Shown piece after piece: positions 11,529 through 23,329 of a stretch of 64,000 bases of DNA. Location: contig CP154954.1 of assembly GCA_039621445.1 (NCBI GenBank), positions 8,620,634 to 8,684,633 on the forward strand, written 5' to 3'. Position 1 is the stretch's first letter; each line of letters opens with the position of its first letter. The notes under the pieces are model-generated. The model made no database searches and was not told the DNA's origin. It was given only the letters and a program-made list of their open reading frames with translations. The stretch is from Euglena gracilis. Lineage: Eukaryota; Euglenida; Euglenophyceae; Euglenales. The translations under genes and the position numbers were made by a program.

Positions 11529-11750
11529 ATTAAATCAAATTAAAGGATTACATATCAAGGACATTATGCCCCGACATCGTTTGAGACGACGAGTCTCTTC
11601 AGAGTTCGTTGTTTTCATTCAGGGTTTCACTCGGCAAATGCTGAAAACCACGGGAAACGAAATTGCCAGCCGCCCGGAACGTTAAAACGCTAAAGCCAAA
11701 TGAAGACGCGGGCCAGCTTTCAAAAAAGAAAGATGAGGTGTCGCAGGTGA

Positions 11751-12017
11751 ATGGCTGACCGGGGAGCTCCCACCCAGATTCAAACCGGAGAACAGCAAAC
11801 CCCCGCCAGTGGCCTTTCCGCCAGCCCAGCTTCTGGAGTGGGTCCTCGTCAGCGGCGCCCTGGCTGGGGCAGCAGGCAGCGCAGGCGACCCCCCCCCCTC
11901 GACACGGAGTCCCTGAGACGGGGCTCCCCCACCCTCCCCCACTGCAACTCTGGCCCCGCCGTTGCTGAGCGCGCTGAGGTCGTAAGGTTGCGCCGGGGAG
12001 GGGCTGCAGAGTTTTGA
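11751..12017 (+). CDS. GC-rich open segment, possible exon (frame uncertain)
   Basis: The segment is GC-rich and open in more than one frame. One starts MADRGAPTQIQTGEQQ at 11751 and runs to a stop at 12015-12017. Another reads PAQLLEWVLVSGALAGAAG and stops near 11914. Neither has recognised similarity, and no splice rule decides between them. Confidence 0.2.
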   Translation: MADRGAPTQIQTGEQQTPASGLSASPASGVGPRQRRPGWGSRQRRRPPPLDTESLRRGSPTLPHCNSGPAVAERAEVVRLRRGGAAEF

Positions 12018-12159
12018 CCCCTCCGATTAGTCTCCCCCCCGGTCCACACAACCTCCCCCCTACCATTTTTCTTTTAAAGGTCATCTTCTCGGAGAGCCTT
12101 TTGTGTGTGTATGTGTGTGCTTTCGTGATATGTGTCGAAAATTCAGACAACGTAGGAGC

Positions 12160-12427
12160 CAGGCTTCTTTTTAAGTCAGCAGACCCCCCCTGGGGGGGAG
12201 GGGGGTGGGTGGGTGGGTCCGGGCCGGACCCCCCCCCCCCCCCCCGGGGGTCCCACGCCGGAGGCGCTGGGTATACCTTTTCGGCGCGAAGCGCCGAATT
12301 TTTTTGAAATTTGCCTTTAACGGGCCCGATTTAGGGGGGTCCCCCCGGGGGGGTCCCGCGCCACCCTGGGTGGGTGCTGGGGACCCTCCCTCCCCCCCTC
12401 CCCCCGGGGGTCTTAAACAGAAGCCTG
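12160..12427 (+). mobile_element. Introner-like element, family A (268 bp)
   Basis: Termini are CAGGCTTCTTTTTAAG and, inverted, CTTAAACAGAAGCCTG. The element is flanked by perfect 8-bp direct repeats GTAGGAGC (12152-12159 and 12428-12435). Inside are G/C homopolymers, TATACCTTTTCGGCGCGAAG forming a hairpin with GCGCCGAA, and CTTTAACGGGCCCGATTT. It is nearly identical in plan to the copy at 32159-32352. No coding capacity, so it must be non-autonomous. Whether it is spliced is unknown because no flanking exon was recognised. Confidence 0.9.
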
Positions 12428-13225
12428 GTAGGAGCTTTTGAGCCTGATTTGGTGAGAGGTTGCTGTTTTTTTTTTTTCATGTGTATGCCTACAAGTTTGA
12501 CAGTGGACCCCCAGTATTAGATTGATATCAGATATCAATATCATCCTGGCGTTCACCTCTTTTTTTTCCCACCCCCAGCTGCAACCCGCTATTTTCTTCT
12601 GGGAACGGACACATAGGCTCTGGGTTGGTCTGCCGAAGGGTGCGAAGGGGGATTCTAAGTGGGGGAATGGTTGGTGGCTACTTTGCAACTTGAGACACAG
12701 CACTGTCATAGTGCCTGCTACCCCGCTCTGGCTCATTGGTGCTATTTCTTGGCATTACTACAATTGGTATGACCACTACTTCACGTTTGGTAATTAAGAA
12801 TGGTGTCCCCCCCCGGGGGGGGTTCTGCCCGCGCTCCACTTCGTGGGGACCTCAGCGATGGGGGTGTGGCGGACCCCTCGCTGTTCCCCCCGCCCTAGGT
12901 CGGGCCTACACCTCTCCGTCCTGGTCCCCCGAACAACAGGCGGTGACACGTCCTGGCGGTGGGCTTCCCAACGCCACATCTGTTGGTTAGCCCTGAGGCT
13001 GGGGGGGCGAATGGAAACCCTTCCTGTGAGTCCAGGATTGGTGGTTGCCACCCGTGCAAACCAGAGCAGTCCAAGGGGGGTGTTTGCCTTTTCTTTTCAG
13101 CGAAGACCACCTGTTATGGACTGCCCCAGGCCTGTGGACTCAGGCACGCAATCCAATTCCCCCCAAAAAGGCAAAAAAAATGAAACAAATGTCGAAACAA
13201 TGGCATTTTGTTTGGTGCTGAGGAT

Positions 13226-13647
13226 CAGGGCGTTGCATAAAAAATTTGACCCCCCCCCCGGTCAGCAGCCAGTCAGCAGCATTTTTCCAGCCCCGGACCC
13301 CTCCCCCCCAACGAGTTTTATTTACTTCCAGCAGGCTGAACAGTAATGTATTTTGATTTTGGGGATGTGCAAAAATGGCCAAAAACGGGTCAAAACTGGG
13401 TCGGAAAAAGGCTGGCCAGGGCAAATTTTGTGCCAAAGGATCAAATTTTTTTTTGCATAATTAGTAGTTTTTTTTGGCATTTTTGTGATTTCATTTTTTG
13501 GCACTCCGTTCGACCCGGGTTGGGCCAGCTCCAGCCCGAGACCCCTCTATGGGGAGGGAGGGGGGTCAGCCAGCAGCCTTTTTCCAGCCAGCCCAAATTT
13601 TCCAGCCTCTGAGCTGGACCCCGGGGGGTTCCTTAACCAACGCCCTG
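13226..13647 (+). mobile_element. Introner-like element, family C (422 bp)
   Basis: The left end is CAGGGCGTTG and the right end CCAACGCCCTG, an inverted repeat. Flanks are perfect direct repeats CTGAGGAT at 13218-13225 and 13648-13655. The interior has repeated CAGCCAGCAGCCTTTTTCCAGCC-like blocks and GAGCTGGACCCC near the right side. These internal blocks recur at about 5.7, 8.8-9.1, 19.2, 20.1 and 63.7 kb, marking a family. Non-coding. Confidence 0.88.
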
Positions 13648-13655
13648 CTGAGGAT

Positions 13656-15270
13656 GCATGCACACATGTGCGCATCTGGAAACTCTAATTGCATATGTGT
13701 CTGGGTTGTCAGGCACACACCACAACAAACCAATCCCCAAACCCCCCCACCACACCCCACACCCACACCCCACCCAAACACCCCCCCCCCCCCCCCCCCC
13801 CCCACCCCCCCCCCACCCCAAACCCCGCAAGCAAGGTATGGTGCGGCCAGGAAACATCAGCCATGCTGCCATAATGCCCACATCGGTGCTTAATATGTAT
13901 CAGAAGCCTGCATTTTGTGAGCGTTGAGAACTTTGTTTTGCAGCAGGGAGTGACCCCGACCTTTCTGGGGGGTCGCGGTTTTGTTATATTTTTTTGTTTT
14001 TAATTTCGGCAAAATTGGTTTTGTGGTTTCTTTTTGTGTATTTTTGTGTTTCTGAAACCAAACGTTGTGTCAAGTTTTTTCATTTTGGATGTTTTGGCCA
14101 ACAAAATTCTTTTCAGAATCATTATGTTCCCAAAAGTGAATCAAATGCATATCAATATGATGTTGCCTGACGAAAAAATCCCCCATGAGATGCAAAATTT
14201 CCAAGTTCAAAAATGGCATTTTCGATGATGGTCGGTCTCAAAAAATTGCCAAAAAATCCGTTTTTGGGTGGTTTGCGGCCGAAAAAAGTCCCCGGCGATT
14301 TTCATTTTTCTTCCCCAGGGGGGGGGGTTATAGGTCCCGGTTTGGTTGGTCAGCCAGAGGGGGGGGGTCATATGTGGGGGGGTTTATGGGTGGGGGGGTT
14401 TACATCCTCGGGGAACTCCTAAAAAAGTTTGCATGCAACTTTTTTTGATTTAATTGAGTTTTTTTTTACATTTTTCTGCATTTTTCTGCATAGACTTTTC
14501 GAGAGTCCGTGTTGTATGTTGTAGTCGCCCCTGCCTTCCTTAGAATGTTCACTGTTGGATATAATGAGCTCCTTGCCCTGCCCAAACCTCTATCCACATC
14601 CACCTTCTTATTCCCATGCCCACTCAATCATTTCCTGGGTACAATGTTTTTCAGCAATTTTAAAACAGTCACCGAAAAAAACTATACTCCAAGCCCATTG
14701 CTGGTGTCGCCACCTATCAGCATCACCTACAACCCCCCCCCTTCCGGCCAGAATGGGAATGTCAGAAGGATCACCCCGACCCACTGGCACCAACTCGGCA
14801 ATTCACCAAGCAAGAAGGTTGGACTGGTGTTGTGGTGTTTCATGGACTTCGGAGTCTTGGGCTGGGGGAAACGATTTGCGTGTAGAGAAATAGGCCGACA
14901 GATCGCTAGGTAGGTCGATAGATTGGTCGATAGATTGGACAGATAGGAAGGTGGCAGGCTAGCGAATAATGAACCTGGCATAAGGATGGATTCTGTGTTT
15001 TGGATGGAATAGGGTACCCCCCCCCCCCCGGAAACTGTCATGCCCGAGAACCTGTCAGGCTCCCGCCCGGGAAACTGTCAGGGTCCCCGGTACCGGCCAA
15101 CCTGTCAGGGTCATTTTTTCATTGACTTTCCCTTGAAATGCCCCACCCGGGAAATTGTCAGGGTCCCCGGTACTGGCCAACCTGTCAGGTGACAGTTTCC
15201 CGGGGGGGGGGTAGATGGGGCTTTATTGATGGAATGGGGCTGAAACCTTAGGCCTAATTTTACGGCCAAT
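13656..15270. other. Stretch without a supported gene; poly-C tract and repeated GTCAGG motifs
   Basis: Contains a C-rich block at about 13740-13820 with homopolymers, T-rich spacer DNA, and at about 15028-15205 several copies of a motif around GGGAAACTGTCAGGGTCC and CCAACCTGTCAGG in both orientations. The same motif family is seen near 9.5, 39.7, 50.9, 51.2 and 55.1 kb. No exon is supported. Confidence 0.5.
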
Positions 15271-15366
15271 GTGTCCGGCTAATATGGAGGGTTATGGCTG
15301 TTTGCCTCCCGCCAGCTTGGCTGGCGCCCACTTCCGGGGCAGTGTTTTTGCCAATTCTGTCAGGCT

Positions 15367-15735
15367 ATGTTGCCGGTGCTCGAGAGCGCCGGGTCCCGGA
15401 TCGCTTTGCAAGCGTCAGCCGCAACAATGTCCCCAAACCCCACTCCCCTCGCTCCGGTTCCCATTCTGCCCCCCCCCCCCCCCCCAGCCCCCGGCCCAAC
15501 CAGCCCCCCCCCCCCACCCCTCCGGCCCCATCCGGCCTCCCCAGCCACACTTCCCTCCGGGGGAAGGTCTCCGGTGCGGCGTGCCGGGCGATCCGTCAGC
15601 GCCCACCGCCCCACGGCCCTGCCCGGGCCTCCACGGCGACGGCCCCCTCCCCCCCCCCCCACCCGCCGTGGCCCCGGCTGTCGCACGTCCATGCAAACCC
15701 TCTGTCACTACTGCCTGACCCCCCCGGGGGCCTGA
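15367..15735 (+). CDS. Proline-rich candidate exon (frame uncertain)
   Basis: A GC-rich block with two long overlapping open frames. One begins MLPVLESAGSRIALQASAAT and becomes proline-rich; the other contains RERRVPDRFASVSRNNVPK. Poly-C runs at about 15471-15485 and 15505-15515 may be length-unstable and would shift the frame. No recognised domain. Could be a low-complexity exon or GC-rich non-coding DNA. Confidence 0.25.
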   Translation: MLPVLESAGSRIALQASAATMSPNPTPLAPVPILPPPPPPAPGPTSPPPPPLRPHPASPATLPSGGRSPVRRAGRSVSAHRPTALPGPPRRRPPPPPPTRRGPGCRTSMQTLCHYCLTPPGA

Positions 15736-16737
15736 TTTTGTTTTTCCCCCCAGAGTGAATGACTGGTTTTTGGAAGTGTGGAAGTGACCCCCCGGGTTGG
15801 TAAGAACTTGTGCGCTCACATCTCAACAGCCTTATCCCGCGTCCATCTGCCGTTGATCCCACGCTGGGCCATACCCGCAAAAGATCACCCGACATCCACT
15901 CCGAGATCCAGGACAGCATTTTCATCTGCATCGACAGGATACCCAGACATCATCATCGTCATTGTCATCATCTATTGGATTGCTTATCTTGTTTCTCCCA
16001 TTCATCATCTCACCCAATTCTCTGGCGTTGGTTTTTTTTTCTGGAAAAACACACGTGAACTCATTAAACAGGGCTATTCCTTGTTCGGAGCGTTCCTCAG
16101 CCTGGGTCACACGTCCACCACGTGTTGAACACGTCCCTGGTTGGTGGGAAAGACCCTTTCCATGCGGCCTTTGGTAGCCCCTGGCCACTCCTTTTGTGTT
16201 GGTGCAAGAGAAACATTTGTTATTCAAGTTTTTCGGGTGGGGGTAAATGAAACCTGTTTGTTGTTTATATTGCTGGTTGTGTTCAAAAAATTTCAAATTA
16301 TTGGGCTGGCTTCATCCAAGTTAGTTGTCTATCCACAACCAAAATTGTCAGTACACAGTTTCAAAGCTGCTGATATGACCAGACTGAATGACAGATGTTT
16401 ATGCCGACCGCATGTAGTTTTCCTTTTTGTTTCCCAATTTTTTTTTCATCAATTTGTCCAACCTTGTTCAGTCTTTCTCCTTTTTTTGCTTCCACCTTTT
16501 TGTGGTTGGATGAAATATTACGAAAGAAAGAAAGCAGTTGGGTCGTATTTGGCAGGTAAAAAACTTTCGCTGGAGGAGGTATGGTGACCATCATAGTGAC
16601 TGCATTAGAGCAGTTCTTTAACGGCGCCTGGGTGAATGCACAAAGGGTGTGATGCCACTGCTGGTGGGAATGGTTTTGGTCCTTTTATGTACATGCGTGC
16701 TCTCATATGCATACACGGGCATGGCACCTTTCACTTT

Positions 16738-17035
16738 GTGTGTGTGCATGCACGCGTGTGCATGCGTGCGTGTGTGCATGTGTGTCTGGGTGCGTGTGGG
16801 TGTGTGTATGCGTGTCTGCGTGCGTGCGGGTGTGTGCATGTGCATGTGTGTGTGCGTGTACGTGTGCGCGCGTGTGCGTGTGCGTGTGTGTGTGCGTGCG
16901 CGCGCGTGTGTGTGCGTGTGCGTGTGCGTGTGTGCGTGCATGTGCGCTTGTGTGTGCGCGCGCGTGTGTGTGGTGTGCACGTCGTGTGTGTATGTACGTG
17001 CATGTGTGAATGTGTGTGCATGTGTGTGTGTGTGC
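16738..17035. repeat. Imperfect TG/CG-rich microsatellite
   Basis: About 300 bp of interrupted TG, GTGCG and GCATG repeats. Both strands give long cysteine/valine or histidine/threonine open frames, which are artefacts of the repeat and not genes. Confidence 0.95.
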
Positions 17036-17044
17036 TTACGCACT

Positions 17045-17265
17045 TTAGGCCCACACAGCAGCTTCAAGATTTCTCACCATATTACCAGAGGCCGCAGCCC
17101 AGCCGCCGTTGTGCCATTAAATAGCCCCCTGACCCCCGGCTGGACCAAAGCCGAGCCAGAGGGGCCCCCCTCTCCCTTTTCATACTTCCCGGAGTGCCCC
17201 AGGGGTGCCCCCGCGCCGGTCTTGGCTTTCCCTCAGCCCGTCCCATTGCTCTGTGCCAGAACCAA
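17045..17265 (+). CDS. Candidate exon, unidentified
   Basis: After the TG-rich repeat a GC-richer segment is open and reads SPLTPGWTKAEPEGPPSPFS, then YFPECPRGAPAPV. It ends near a G homopolymer at 17276. The composition is protein-like, but there is no family match and no clear splice sites. Confidence 0.25.
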
Positions 17266-17269
17266 ATGG

Positions 17270-19730
17270 TGTTTTTTGGGGGGGGGGGGACCCCCCCCCC
17301 CCCCCCCGCACCACCCTCGTTGATTTTGAGGTCAGAAATTCCTTGGGTGTTTCCATTGTGGATGGGGGTTTCATCAGCCCCACCAGTGTGGCCTTCTCAT
17401 CAACCCTGCTTGTGTGTGTGTGTGTCTGACTCCAATGCCTAAATATGCTCCCCATCCGGGGGGGGGGGGGGGGGGGGGAGGGGCTGGAGCCAAAAAACCA
17501 ATCAGTCATTCGCGAAAATGCAACCAGGCATGGCTCGCCAATAGTCGGAAATGAAAGACGCTGGCGTCTGAGTGGTCTGAGTGGTTGGGACTTCCCCCAA
17601 AAGAGTTTGAAGTGAGTGACTGGTGCGAGAAGTGACTGACTTTGCTTTGGAAGTGGGGAAACGACCAGTCAGCAACGGTGCGCCTCAGCCCCTGCTGACC
17701 CCGCCTTCTCCCGGACTGACCTGCTTCCTCATTGTTGATGCCTATTCGATGGCTACGTGACGACGGTCGGCGTTCGTTCCGACTATGCAAAGGGTACAGC
17801 GCGGCCGCTATTATTTGAACCGAAAATTCTGAACAATTGTTTCCTGAGTTTTGGAGTAGTTTCGGGATTCTGCAGGGCGGATGTGGGCTGCCGAAATGGT
17901 CAAGTGCCGGTTCATGGGGTTGCAAAAATAAAACGTTGTTTTTTGAATTTGCCTGCTTACTTTTGCCACCTCCCACGTCGTTTGCCTGTTCCAGATTGGT
18001 CCCCCAGGTTAGAAAGGGTGGATTGCTGGTCGTTGGGTTTTTTGGAACCTGGTTCATACAAGGGGTGTGGCTGGCTCCTGAAATCCTACCGGGAATATGT
18101 TTTTCGCCACTCAACCTACAAATTGTTTCTTTTCCCTGGTCCATTGACCCTACTGAAGTGATTATCATCTGCGTCGTGCATTGCAACAATTTCCCAGGAT
18201 TGGAATATTTCTCTTTCTGTGTGTATGTCAATGAAACAGAGGGTTCTCGGATTGCACCGGTTGCCAAGTTTCCAACGCCCTCCCAGCGTGCCATCTTTGG
18301 TTATTGCTGACCTTATTGTTAACCTTTTTTATCCTCTGCCTCTGCATTGATGGGTGTGCCTTGTTTTGCTCGTTGACATATTTTGTAAGATGAGTTATTT
18401 ATCTTTTGTTTATTTCATATTTCAATTCATAATTTTTGATTTCTTTGTTTTAAGATTACTAAATATCAAATCAGCAAATGAAAAATAAACTTTCAAACTG
18501 CTGAAGTATATGAGTTTGATTTTGGGTGTCCCATTTTTTTGGCACTTTTGTGCTCCCATCTCATTTCCTTCAGATTGCGCCCAGGCTGAATTTTAAGCCC
18601 CACTCTGAGGGTTGGCACCCTCCGGGGGGTACATGGCAGGCCTCCCTCCATGGGCCATCGTTTCAAGCCCCCCTTCCCCCCAGCCAGCCTCCTCCTCTCA
18701 CCCCACCCCGACCAGCACCCCCATCGCACCGTTGTGGGCGGCTTTCTGACCTCGCCTCGATGCCAGCTGTCTTCCCTTCTGACCCCCTTTTCTGCCCCGC
18801 CCCACTGTTACCCTCGGGTGGTTTTTCCCTTACAAGCAGCATGCTTTGGGACAGAAGCCGTTCAAAGTTCGTGCTCCATCCTGCCCCAGCATCCCTTGAA
18901 CGCACATTCAGAATTAAATGTGGAAATTTTGGTTTTGTTCAGATTCCAACTTGCTTTTTTTAAAAATAGCAACGTGTCGGCTGATGAGTCTACAAATCAT
19001 TAAAAAAAAAAAGGGTTAAAATAGGCGAAAATTTGTCCCAGAAGCTTAAATTTTTGGTGGAAGGACATTTTTTTTGCATCACAGGCAGTTTCCCCCCCAG
19101 GGTTTTCGCAGTTTGTTACTTTTTTTCCATATAGTTCGACCCCTTGGTCGGGCCTAGTTTCAGCTGTGGACCCCCACAGAAGGGACAGTGGGATTCAGCC
19201 CACCCAGTCACTCACTCAGCTGCCTTTTCCCAGCCCCTGAGCTGGACCTCCCTGCGTCGCTAAACAGCACCCTTTTTTGTGTCCGGATTTTCCCGCTAAT
19301 TTTGCCGTCTTTTTTTTTCATTGGTTGGACAAGTCCAGCATTCCCTGCTCCCCCATTTGAGACCCCCCCCCCGGACTTGCCCCCTCCTTACATGTAAACT
19401 TGGTCCCCCTAAAGTTGGCCTCCAGCCTTCACTCGCGATCTTGATCCCCATTTTAAGGTTCCTGGCTTGTTTTGCTCACGGCCCTCCAAGTACGCATGCC
19501 AAGAATTTTTTATTTATCTTCATTTCATATTTTATAATTTTTATTTTATCTTTATTTAATCTTACCATGCACACACACTTGGCCCCCTAAAGTTGGCCCC
19601 CCGGCCTTTCAGTCATGCCAATCGTTACCTTCAGCCCCCGTGTCCAGCGCTGGGGGGGGGGGGAGGCAAGGGTGTAGACCCACCCACGGGAACCACACCA
19701 ACCACGCAAGGTGAGTGCATGTCCCCACAG
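17270..19730. other. Stretch with one weak open frame and repeat fragments
   Basis: A G run lies at 17459-17478. A motif TGACTGGTTTTTGG-like (here inverted, CCAAAAAACCAATCAGTCA, near 17494) is shared with 15.76, 41.3-41.5 and 59.7 kb. A 145-codon open frame at 18526-18963 is proline/serine-rich and unrecognised. From about 18990 to 19275 the sequence resembles family C elements (TTCGACC, CAGCCCACCCAG, GAGCTGGACC) without clear ends. Confidence 0.4.
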
Positions 19731-19732
19731 CG

Positions 19733-20085
19733 CTGGAATTCCACCTGAGTTGCTCCCCCGGCCAGGGGGAGCAACACAAGAGCACTGGTGTAAGGGGCCC
19801 CTGGCCACTCGCCGTTTTTTGGGCCGTTTTTGGGTCAAAAAATCAGTTTTTCCAAAATGTCTTGACAATGAAGCAAAATCAAAGAAAATGTCCGGAAAGC
19901 AAAAATGAAGCCCTTGGAATGCCCTATCCAACCATGGTTTTCTTTTCCCCCAACTCTTTGTTTAGCCCGAGTTACGGCCATGTTTCGGCCAACTTGTGCC
20001 CATTTCAGGGCACACCGCAAACTGGGCCGAAAGCCAAGTTGGCGCCGGCCATGAACGGACAAGAAGCCCCAGTGCAACAAGGGGG
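19733..20085 (+). repeat. Repeat family F, copy 2, split by an about 200-bp insertion
   Basis: The first half (GAGTTGCTCCCCCGGCCAGG, GAGCAACACAAGAGCACTGG, CCTGGCCACTCGCC) ends at about 19812. The second half (CACACCGCAAACTGGGCC to CAAGAAGCCC) resumes at about 20010. In copy 1 at 2.7 kb these halves are adjacent, so about 200 bp were inserted here, or removed there. No clear inverted ends are visible in the insert. Confidence 0.7.
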
Positions 20086-20110
20086 GGGGGTGCGGAAGGT
20101 ACCTGGTGAC

Positions 20111-20245
20111 CAGGGAATTTCTTAAGCCGGAGGGTACCCTACCCCCCCGGGGGGGGTCCAGCCAGCCAGCAGCTCAAATCCAGCCAGCAGCCCAAATTCG
20201 GGCTGGGAGCCCCCCCCCCCCGGGGGGTCCTTAAGAAATTCCCTG
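20111..20245 (+). mobile_element. Introner-like element (135 bp)
   Basis: Perfect 16-bp terminal inverted repeats: CAGGGAATTTCTTAAG on the left and CTTAAGAAATTCCCTG on the right. Flanks are ACCTGGTGAC and ACCTGGTC, a similar but unequal pair, so the target duplication has decayed or is shifted. The interior consists of CCAGCCAGCAGC blocks typical of family C between C and G homopolymers. Confidence 0.8.
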
Positions 20246-20545
20246 ACCTGGTCTGCCTGCCCCCTCCCCCCAACCCACCCGGGTCCCCACCGCCGCCCCT
20301 GCTGGGCCAGCCGACTGGGACGTCGACAGCGCTGCCGCAGGGTAGCGCCCCTCGCGTACACCCCGGCCCGTACATAGCAACGGCGGGGCCGACCGGGGCT
20401 GACCGGGCGGCGGCCAACCCGGATGGCGCTGGCGGACCTGTCACGTCGGAGTCTGTGTCTGTGTCTGTGTCGCACCGACACAGACACGGTGCGACCGGTG
20501 TCTGTGTCGCACCGCGCACAGACAGCGGGTGCGGGGCTGTCTGAC
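20246..20545 (+). CDS. Candidate proline/alanine-rich exon (uncertain)
   Basis: A GC-rich block directly after the element is open in one frame, reading PPPPLLGQPTGTSTALPQGS, then PGPYIATAGPTGADRAAANP, to a stop near 20543. It includes an inverted array of GTCTGTGTCGCACCG units at about 20450-20525. No recognised domain; the array may indicate non-coding DNA. Confidence 0.2.
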
Positions 20546-20689
20546 ACCTTCCACCTTCCCATCCTGTTCCCCCATTTCTTTTTACCTAAAATCAAAATTG
20601 TCCTTTGGCGCCTGCACCCCCGTCAGGGCACCCCCCAGACCACAATTGAAGGTGGCCCGGGGGGGAGGGGGCAATTGAACGGACCACAC

Positions 20690-20765
20690 GACACAGCAAA
20701 CTGGGCCAGAAGCGAATTTAGTGCCAGCCATAAACAGACAAGAAGCGTGAGTGCAACTGAGGGGG
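20690..20765 (+). repeat. Repeat family F, partial copy 3
   Basis: Holds GCAAACTGGGCCAGAAGCGA, then GTGCCAGCCATAAACAGAC and AAGAAGC, matching the right half of the family. It is followed by a G-rich run, as in the other copies. Confidence 0.75.
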
Positions 20766-20985
20766 CAATTGAAGGGAGGGGGGAACTCCTGGGGCGGGGG
20801 GGGGCTCAGCCAAGGCCACCGCCAGCACAAAATCGTTTGAAAAATTTTCGGGGCTTTGAACTCGTGAATTCGACGGCTATTTTTGAAGGGCTCGGGGGGA
20901 AAAAGTCCATATGTCCTGCAGCACGAAGTGCCAGGGAGGAAAATTTTGGTCCCCCCCCGTACAACCTTGCCGCCCTTCCCTTGCC

Positions 20986-21098
20986 AGGGTTCGATATAAG
21001 GAGGGCGTACATGGTTTAGGTGGGGGAGTGTCCCCCCCCCTGGCCCACAGGGGGGGTCCGGACCACCCCCCCCCCTCCTCTCCTTATATCGAACCCTG
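20986..21098 (+). mobile_element. Introner-like element (113 bp) with the clearest ends in the window
   Basis: Left end CAGGGTTCGATATAAGGAG, right end CTCCTTATATCGAACCCTG: a perfect 19-bp inverted repeat. Perfect 8-bp flanking repeats TCCCTTGC at 20978-20985 and 21099-21106. The 75-bp interior is G/C-homopolymer rich. The same CAGGGTTCGATA end begins the element at 45883-46223 inside the lipid-kinase gene, and a GATTCGATATAAGGG fragment lies at about 49197. Confidence 0.95.
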
Positions 21099-21106
21099 TC
21101 CCTTGC

Positions 21107-23090
21107 CCAGCTTGGCACGCAGCCACTTTTCTGCTCACAAGGGTCCCCCCCATCCACCTTGTGGGGCGTCGACAATCCCCCTCCCCCGGCGTTCCCGTTC
21201 AGCCCTGGGGCCGTGTGTGACGGCGGACTGCGCGATGGCCGCGGGGGGAAATGGCCCCGTGTGCCTTTGCGTGGGCCGGGCGGTGGCTCCTTTGCCAGCA
21301 GGAGCGCACACCACAAGCACGGGCCTTTTCTTCCCTTTCGTTTTGCTGTTTGTTCGTGGAACCCACCAGCTGGAAACCAGACAAGGTAGCCAAGCTGTAG
21401 CCATAAGGGGAAAGATCTGACCGAATTCCCGATTGGCAGGGTTGACCAAACCTGGAAGAGAGTCCACCGGAAAGTCAGCAGTGATTCCAACCGGCATTCC
21501 TTGAAAGGGTTCTACACAAGAAACGAAATGCAAAAGAATGAACGCAGGTGCCGGAAGGAGGTGCAAAAGGAGCTCAAGTTTTGAAGAAACAGTTGCACCG
21601 AAAGAAGTGTGGGAAGCAAGGAGGAGAAATGTTTGATGGGATTTTGTGCAAAAAAAAGGTACAAAGACTTGATTCTTTCAGCTGAATGGGCAGAATACCA
21701 ACGCGAAGCGAGGCAAAGAATAATGGTATGGAAAGTGGCCATTTGTGTTAATCTTGTTTGCTTCATATCATGGAGTTCTTACCTCCCCCTTTGTCCAAGA
21801 GCCACCCCCGGTCCTTACACATCTTTTTTAAAGGTGGCTCAGGTTGGAATTATCTTATGTGTGTTTTGAATTTTTGATATTTTGGAAACTTCCGAAGCCT
21901 GATTTGGTGACAAATGGTTGACTTTTCCATCCCAATGCCTGTCAGCTCAATAGTGGACGTGGTAATGGCCTGCCTCTCCCCTCTGTCCAAATGGGCTGCC
22001 GGCACACCGGCCGCGACACCATCGCCTGTATATACCTATGTACACACCGTCAAGCCAATGTCCTGTGGCATCTCAACCGTTTTGCGGATTGTTTCCAGGC
22101 ATTCACCCGCTATGGTTTGTTTTAAAGTGACTCGTGAGAATGCGTTGGGGGGGGCACCTTCCACCGATGTCCGCCGCCAACCGCCAACACCTGCCGCCAA
22201 CGTCACCACCACCACCACCAGCAGCACAGCAGCAGAAATTATGATGACATGGACGAATTAGCAGTGAATTATATGTTTCTCATAAGCACTGTTCTTCACA
22301 GTGTTGCTTGACCTTGTGCCCCAAGTCCCCCCCCCCCGGATGCCTGTCCCCAAGAAGCAGTTGTGGTCGCTTTTAGTCCCTCTCAGGTGGGCGGTGCGAC
22401 CTCTCAGCTGCATGGCTCGTTCTGCCGGGGGTGAGGTTGGGTTAGGAGGTTGCAGATATTTCTTTGTCTTTTTTTTGAGTCATGGTGTCCCCAAGTGGGT
22501 TAGGTGCCTTGTCAGCAGCCCGCTGCAGTGTCCAGAAGCTTCAGTTGTTTTTGTTGTTGTCTCAAGGATGGTAAATACAGGGAGACCAGGAAAGGGAAGG
22601 AATGAAAAGATCTGTTTTCAGCATGTTCCAACTACCTCGTTTTCTAGAAATTGGAAAATAGGAATACCGGCACATTTGTCTGAACGGCATTCGTCACCAC
22701 TTGCAGATTGGTCGCTTTCTTATTGTTCAAAATAATAGTTTCTCATCCTTGTTCTGCTACACCCAAAAAGCAGTTGCTTCTGACCTCCTGCTTCACCCAA
22801 AAGCAGTAGACTGGACGTGCGTTGGTTATTTTCATCGCGCCTTGAGACTTGCTGCTCCACACTCATTGTGGAAGGTCTTTCACGGGGGGGGGTGTCTTAT
22901 ATTTGAGGAAGTAGGTGCCAGCCCAGGGGTGTCTTATATTTGGGTGTCAGCCGGAAAATCCCCAAAGGGTGCCTTAACCGATTGGGAGTTGAAGGCCAGC
23001 AGAGCCAAGAGAGCCCAATTTTTCATGAGTTATGTGGCATTCTACCGCATTCACATTATTCGGTGGGGGAGAGAGCGTGCCAGCAAGCTT
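21107..23090. other. Stretch with only weak open frames
   Basis: GC-rich DNA at 21150-21330 is open in several frames, and a 115-codon ATG frame runs from 21914 to 22261 (PVSSIVDVVMACLSPLS near its start, a CCACCA run near its end). Neither shows a known domain. The rest is AT/GC-mixed spacer with T and G homopolymers. Confidence 0.35.
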
Positions 23091-23329
23091 TTCTCGGGCC
23101 CCCGGGCCCCGGTGAGTGGCGTTCCGTATGGGCCGTGTGCACGTTGGCCGGCACCGGTCACCCGCCCAAGAGGCACGCCCGTTCCCTTTTCCACTTCGCC
23201 CTCCCGGCGCCAAACCACCTGACCCCTTCGCGGGAGCCCTATGCTTCCAGCAGCACGCTCCACTCTGGCGGCTTGCCGTGGGACCCTGGGCGAATGAGTG
23301 GCTGGCACGCTGGCTTGAGTGTGGTATGA
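23091..23329 (+). CDS. Candidate C-terminal exon, unidentified
   Basis: A GC-rich segment has two open frames. One ends with SREPYASSSTLHSGGLPWDP, then GRMSGWHAGLSVV and a stop at 23327-23329. The other extends as a 267-codon frame (to 23919) into AT-rich DNA and is cysteine/tryptophan-rich, which is unlike a normal protein. A GTGAGT donor-like sequence sits at about 23110. No family recognised. Confidence 0.25.
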
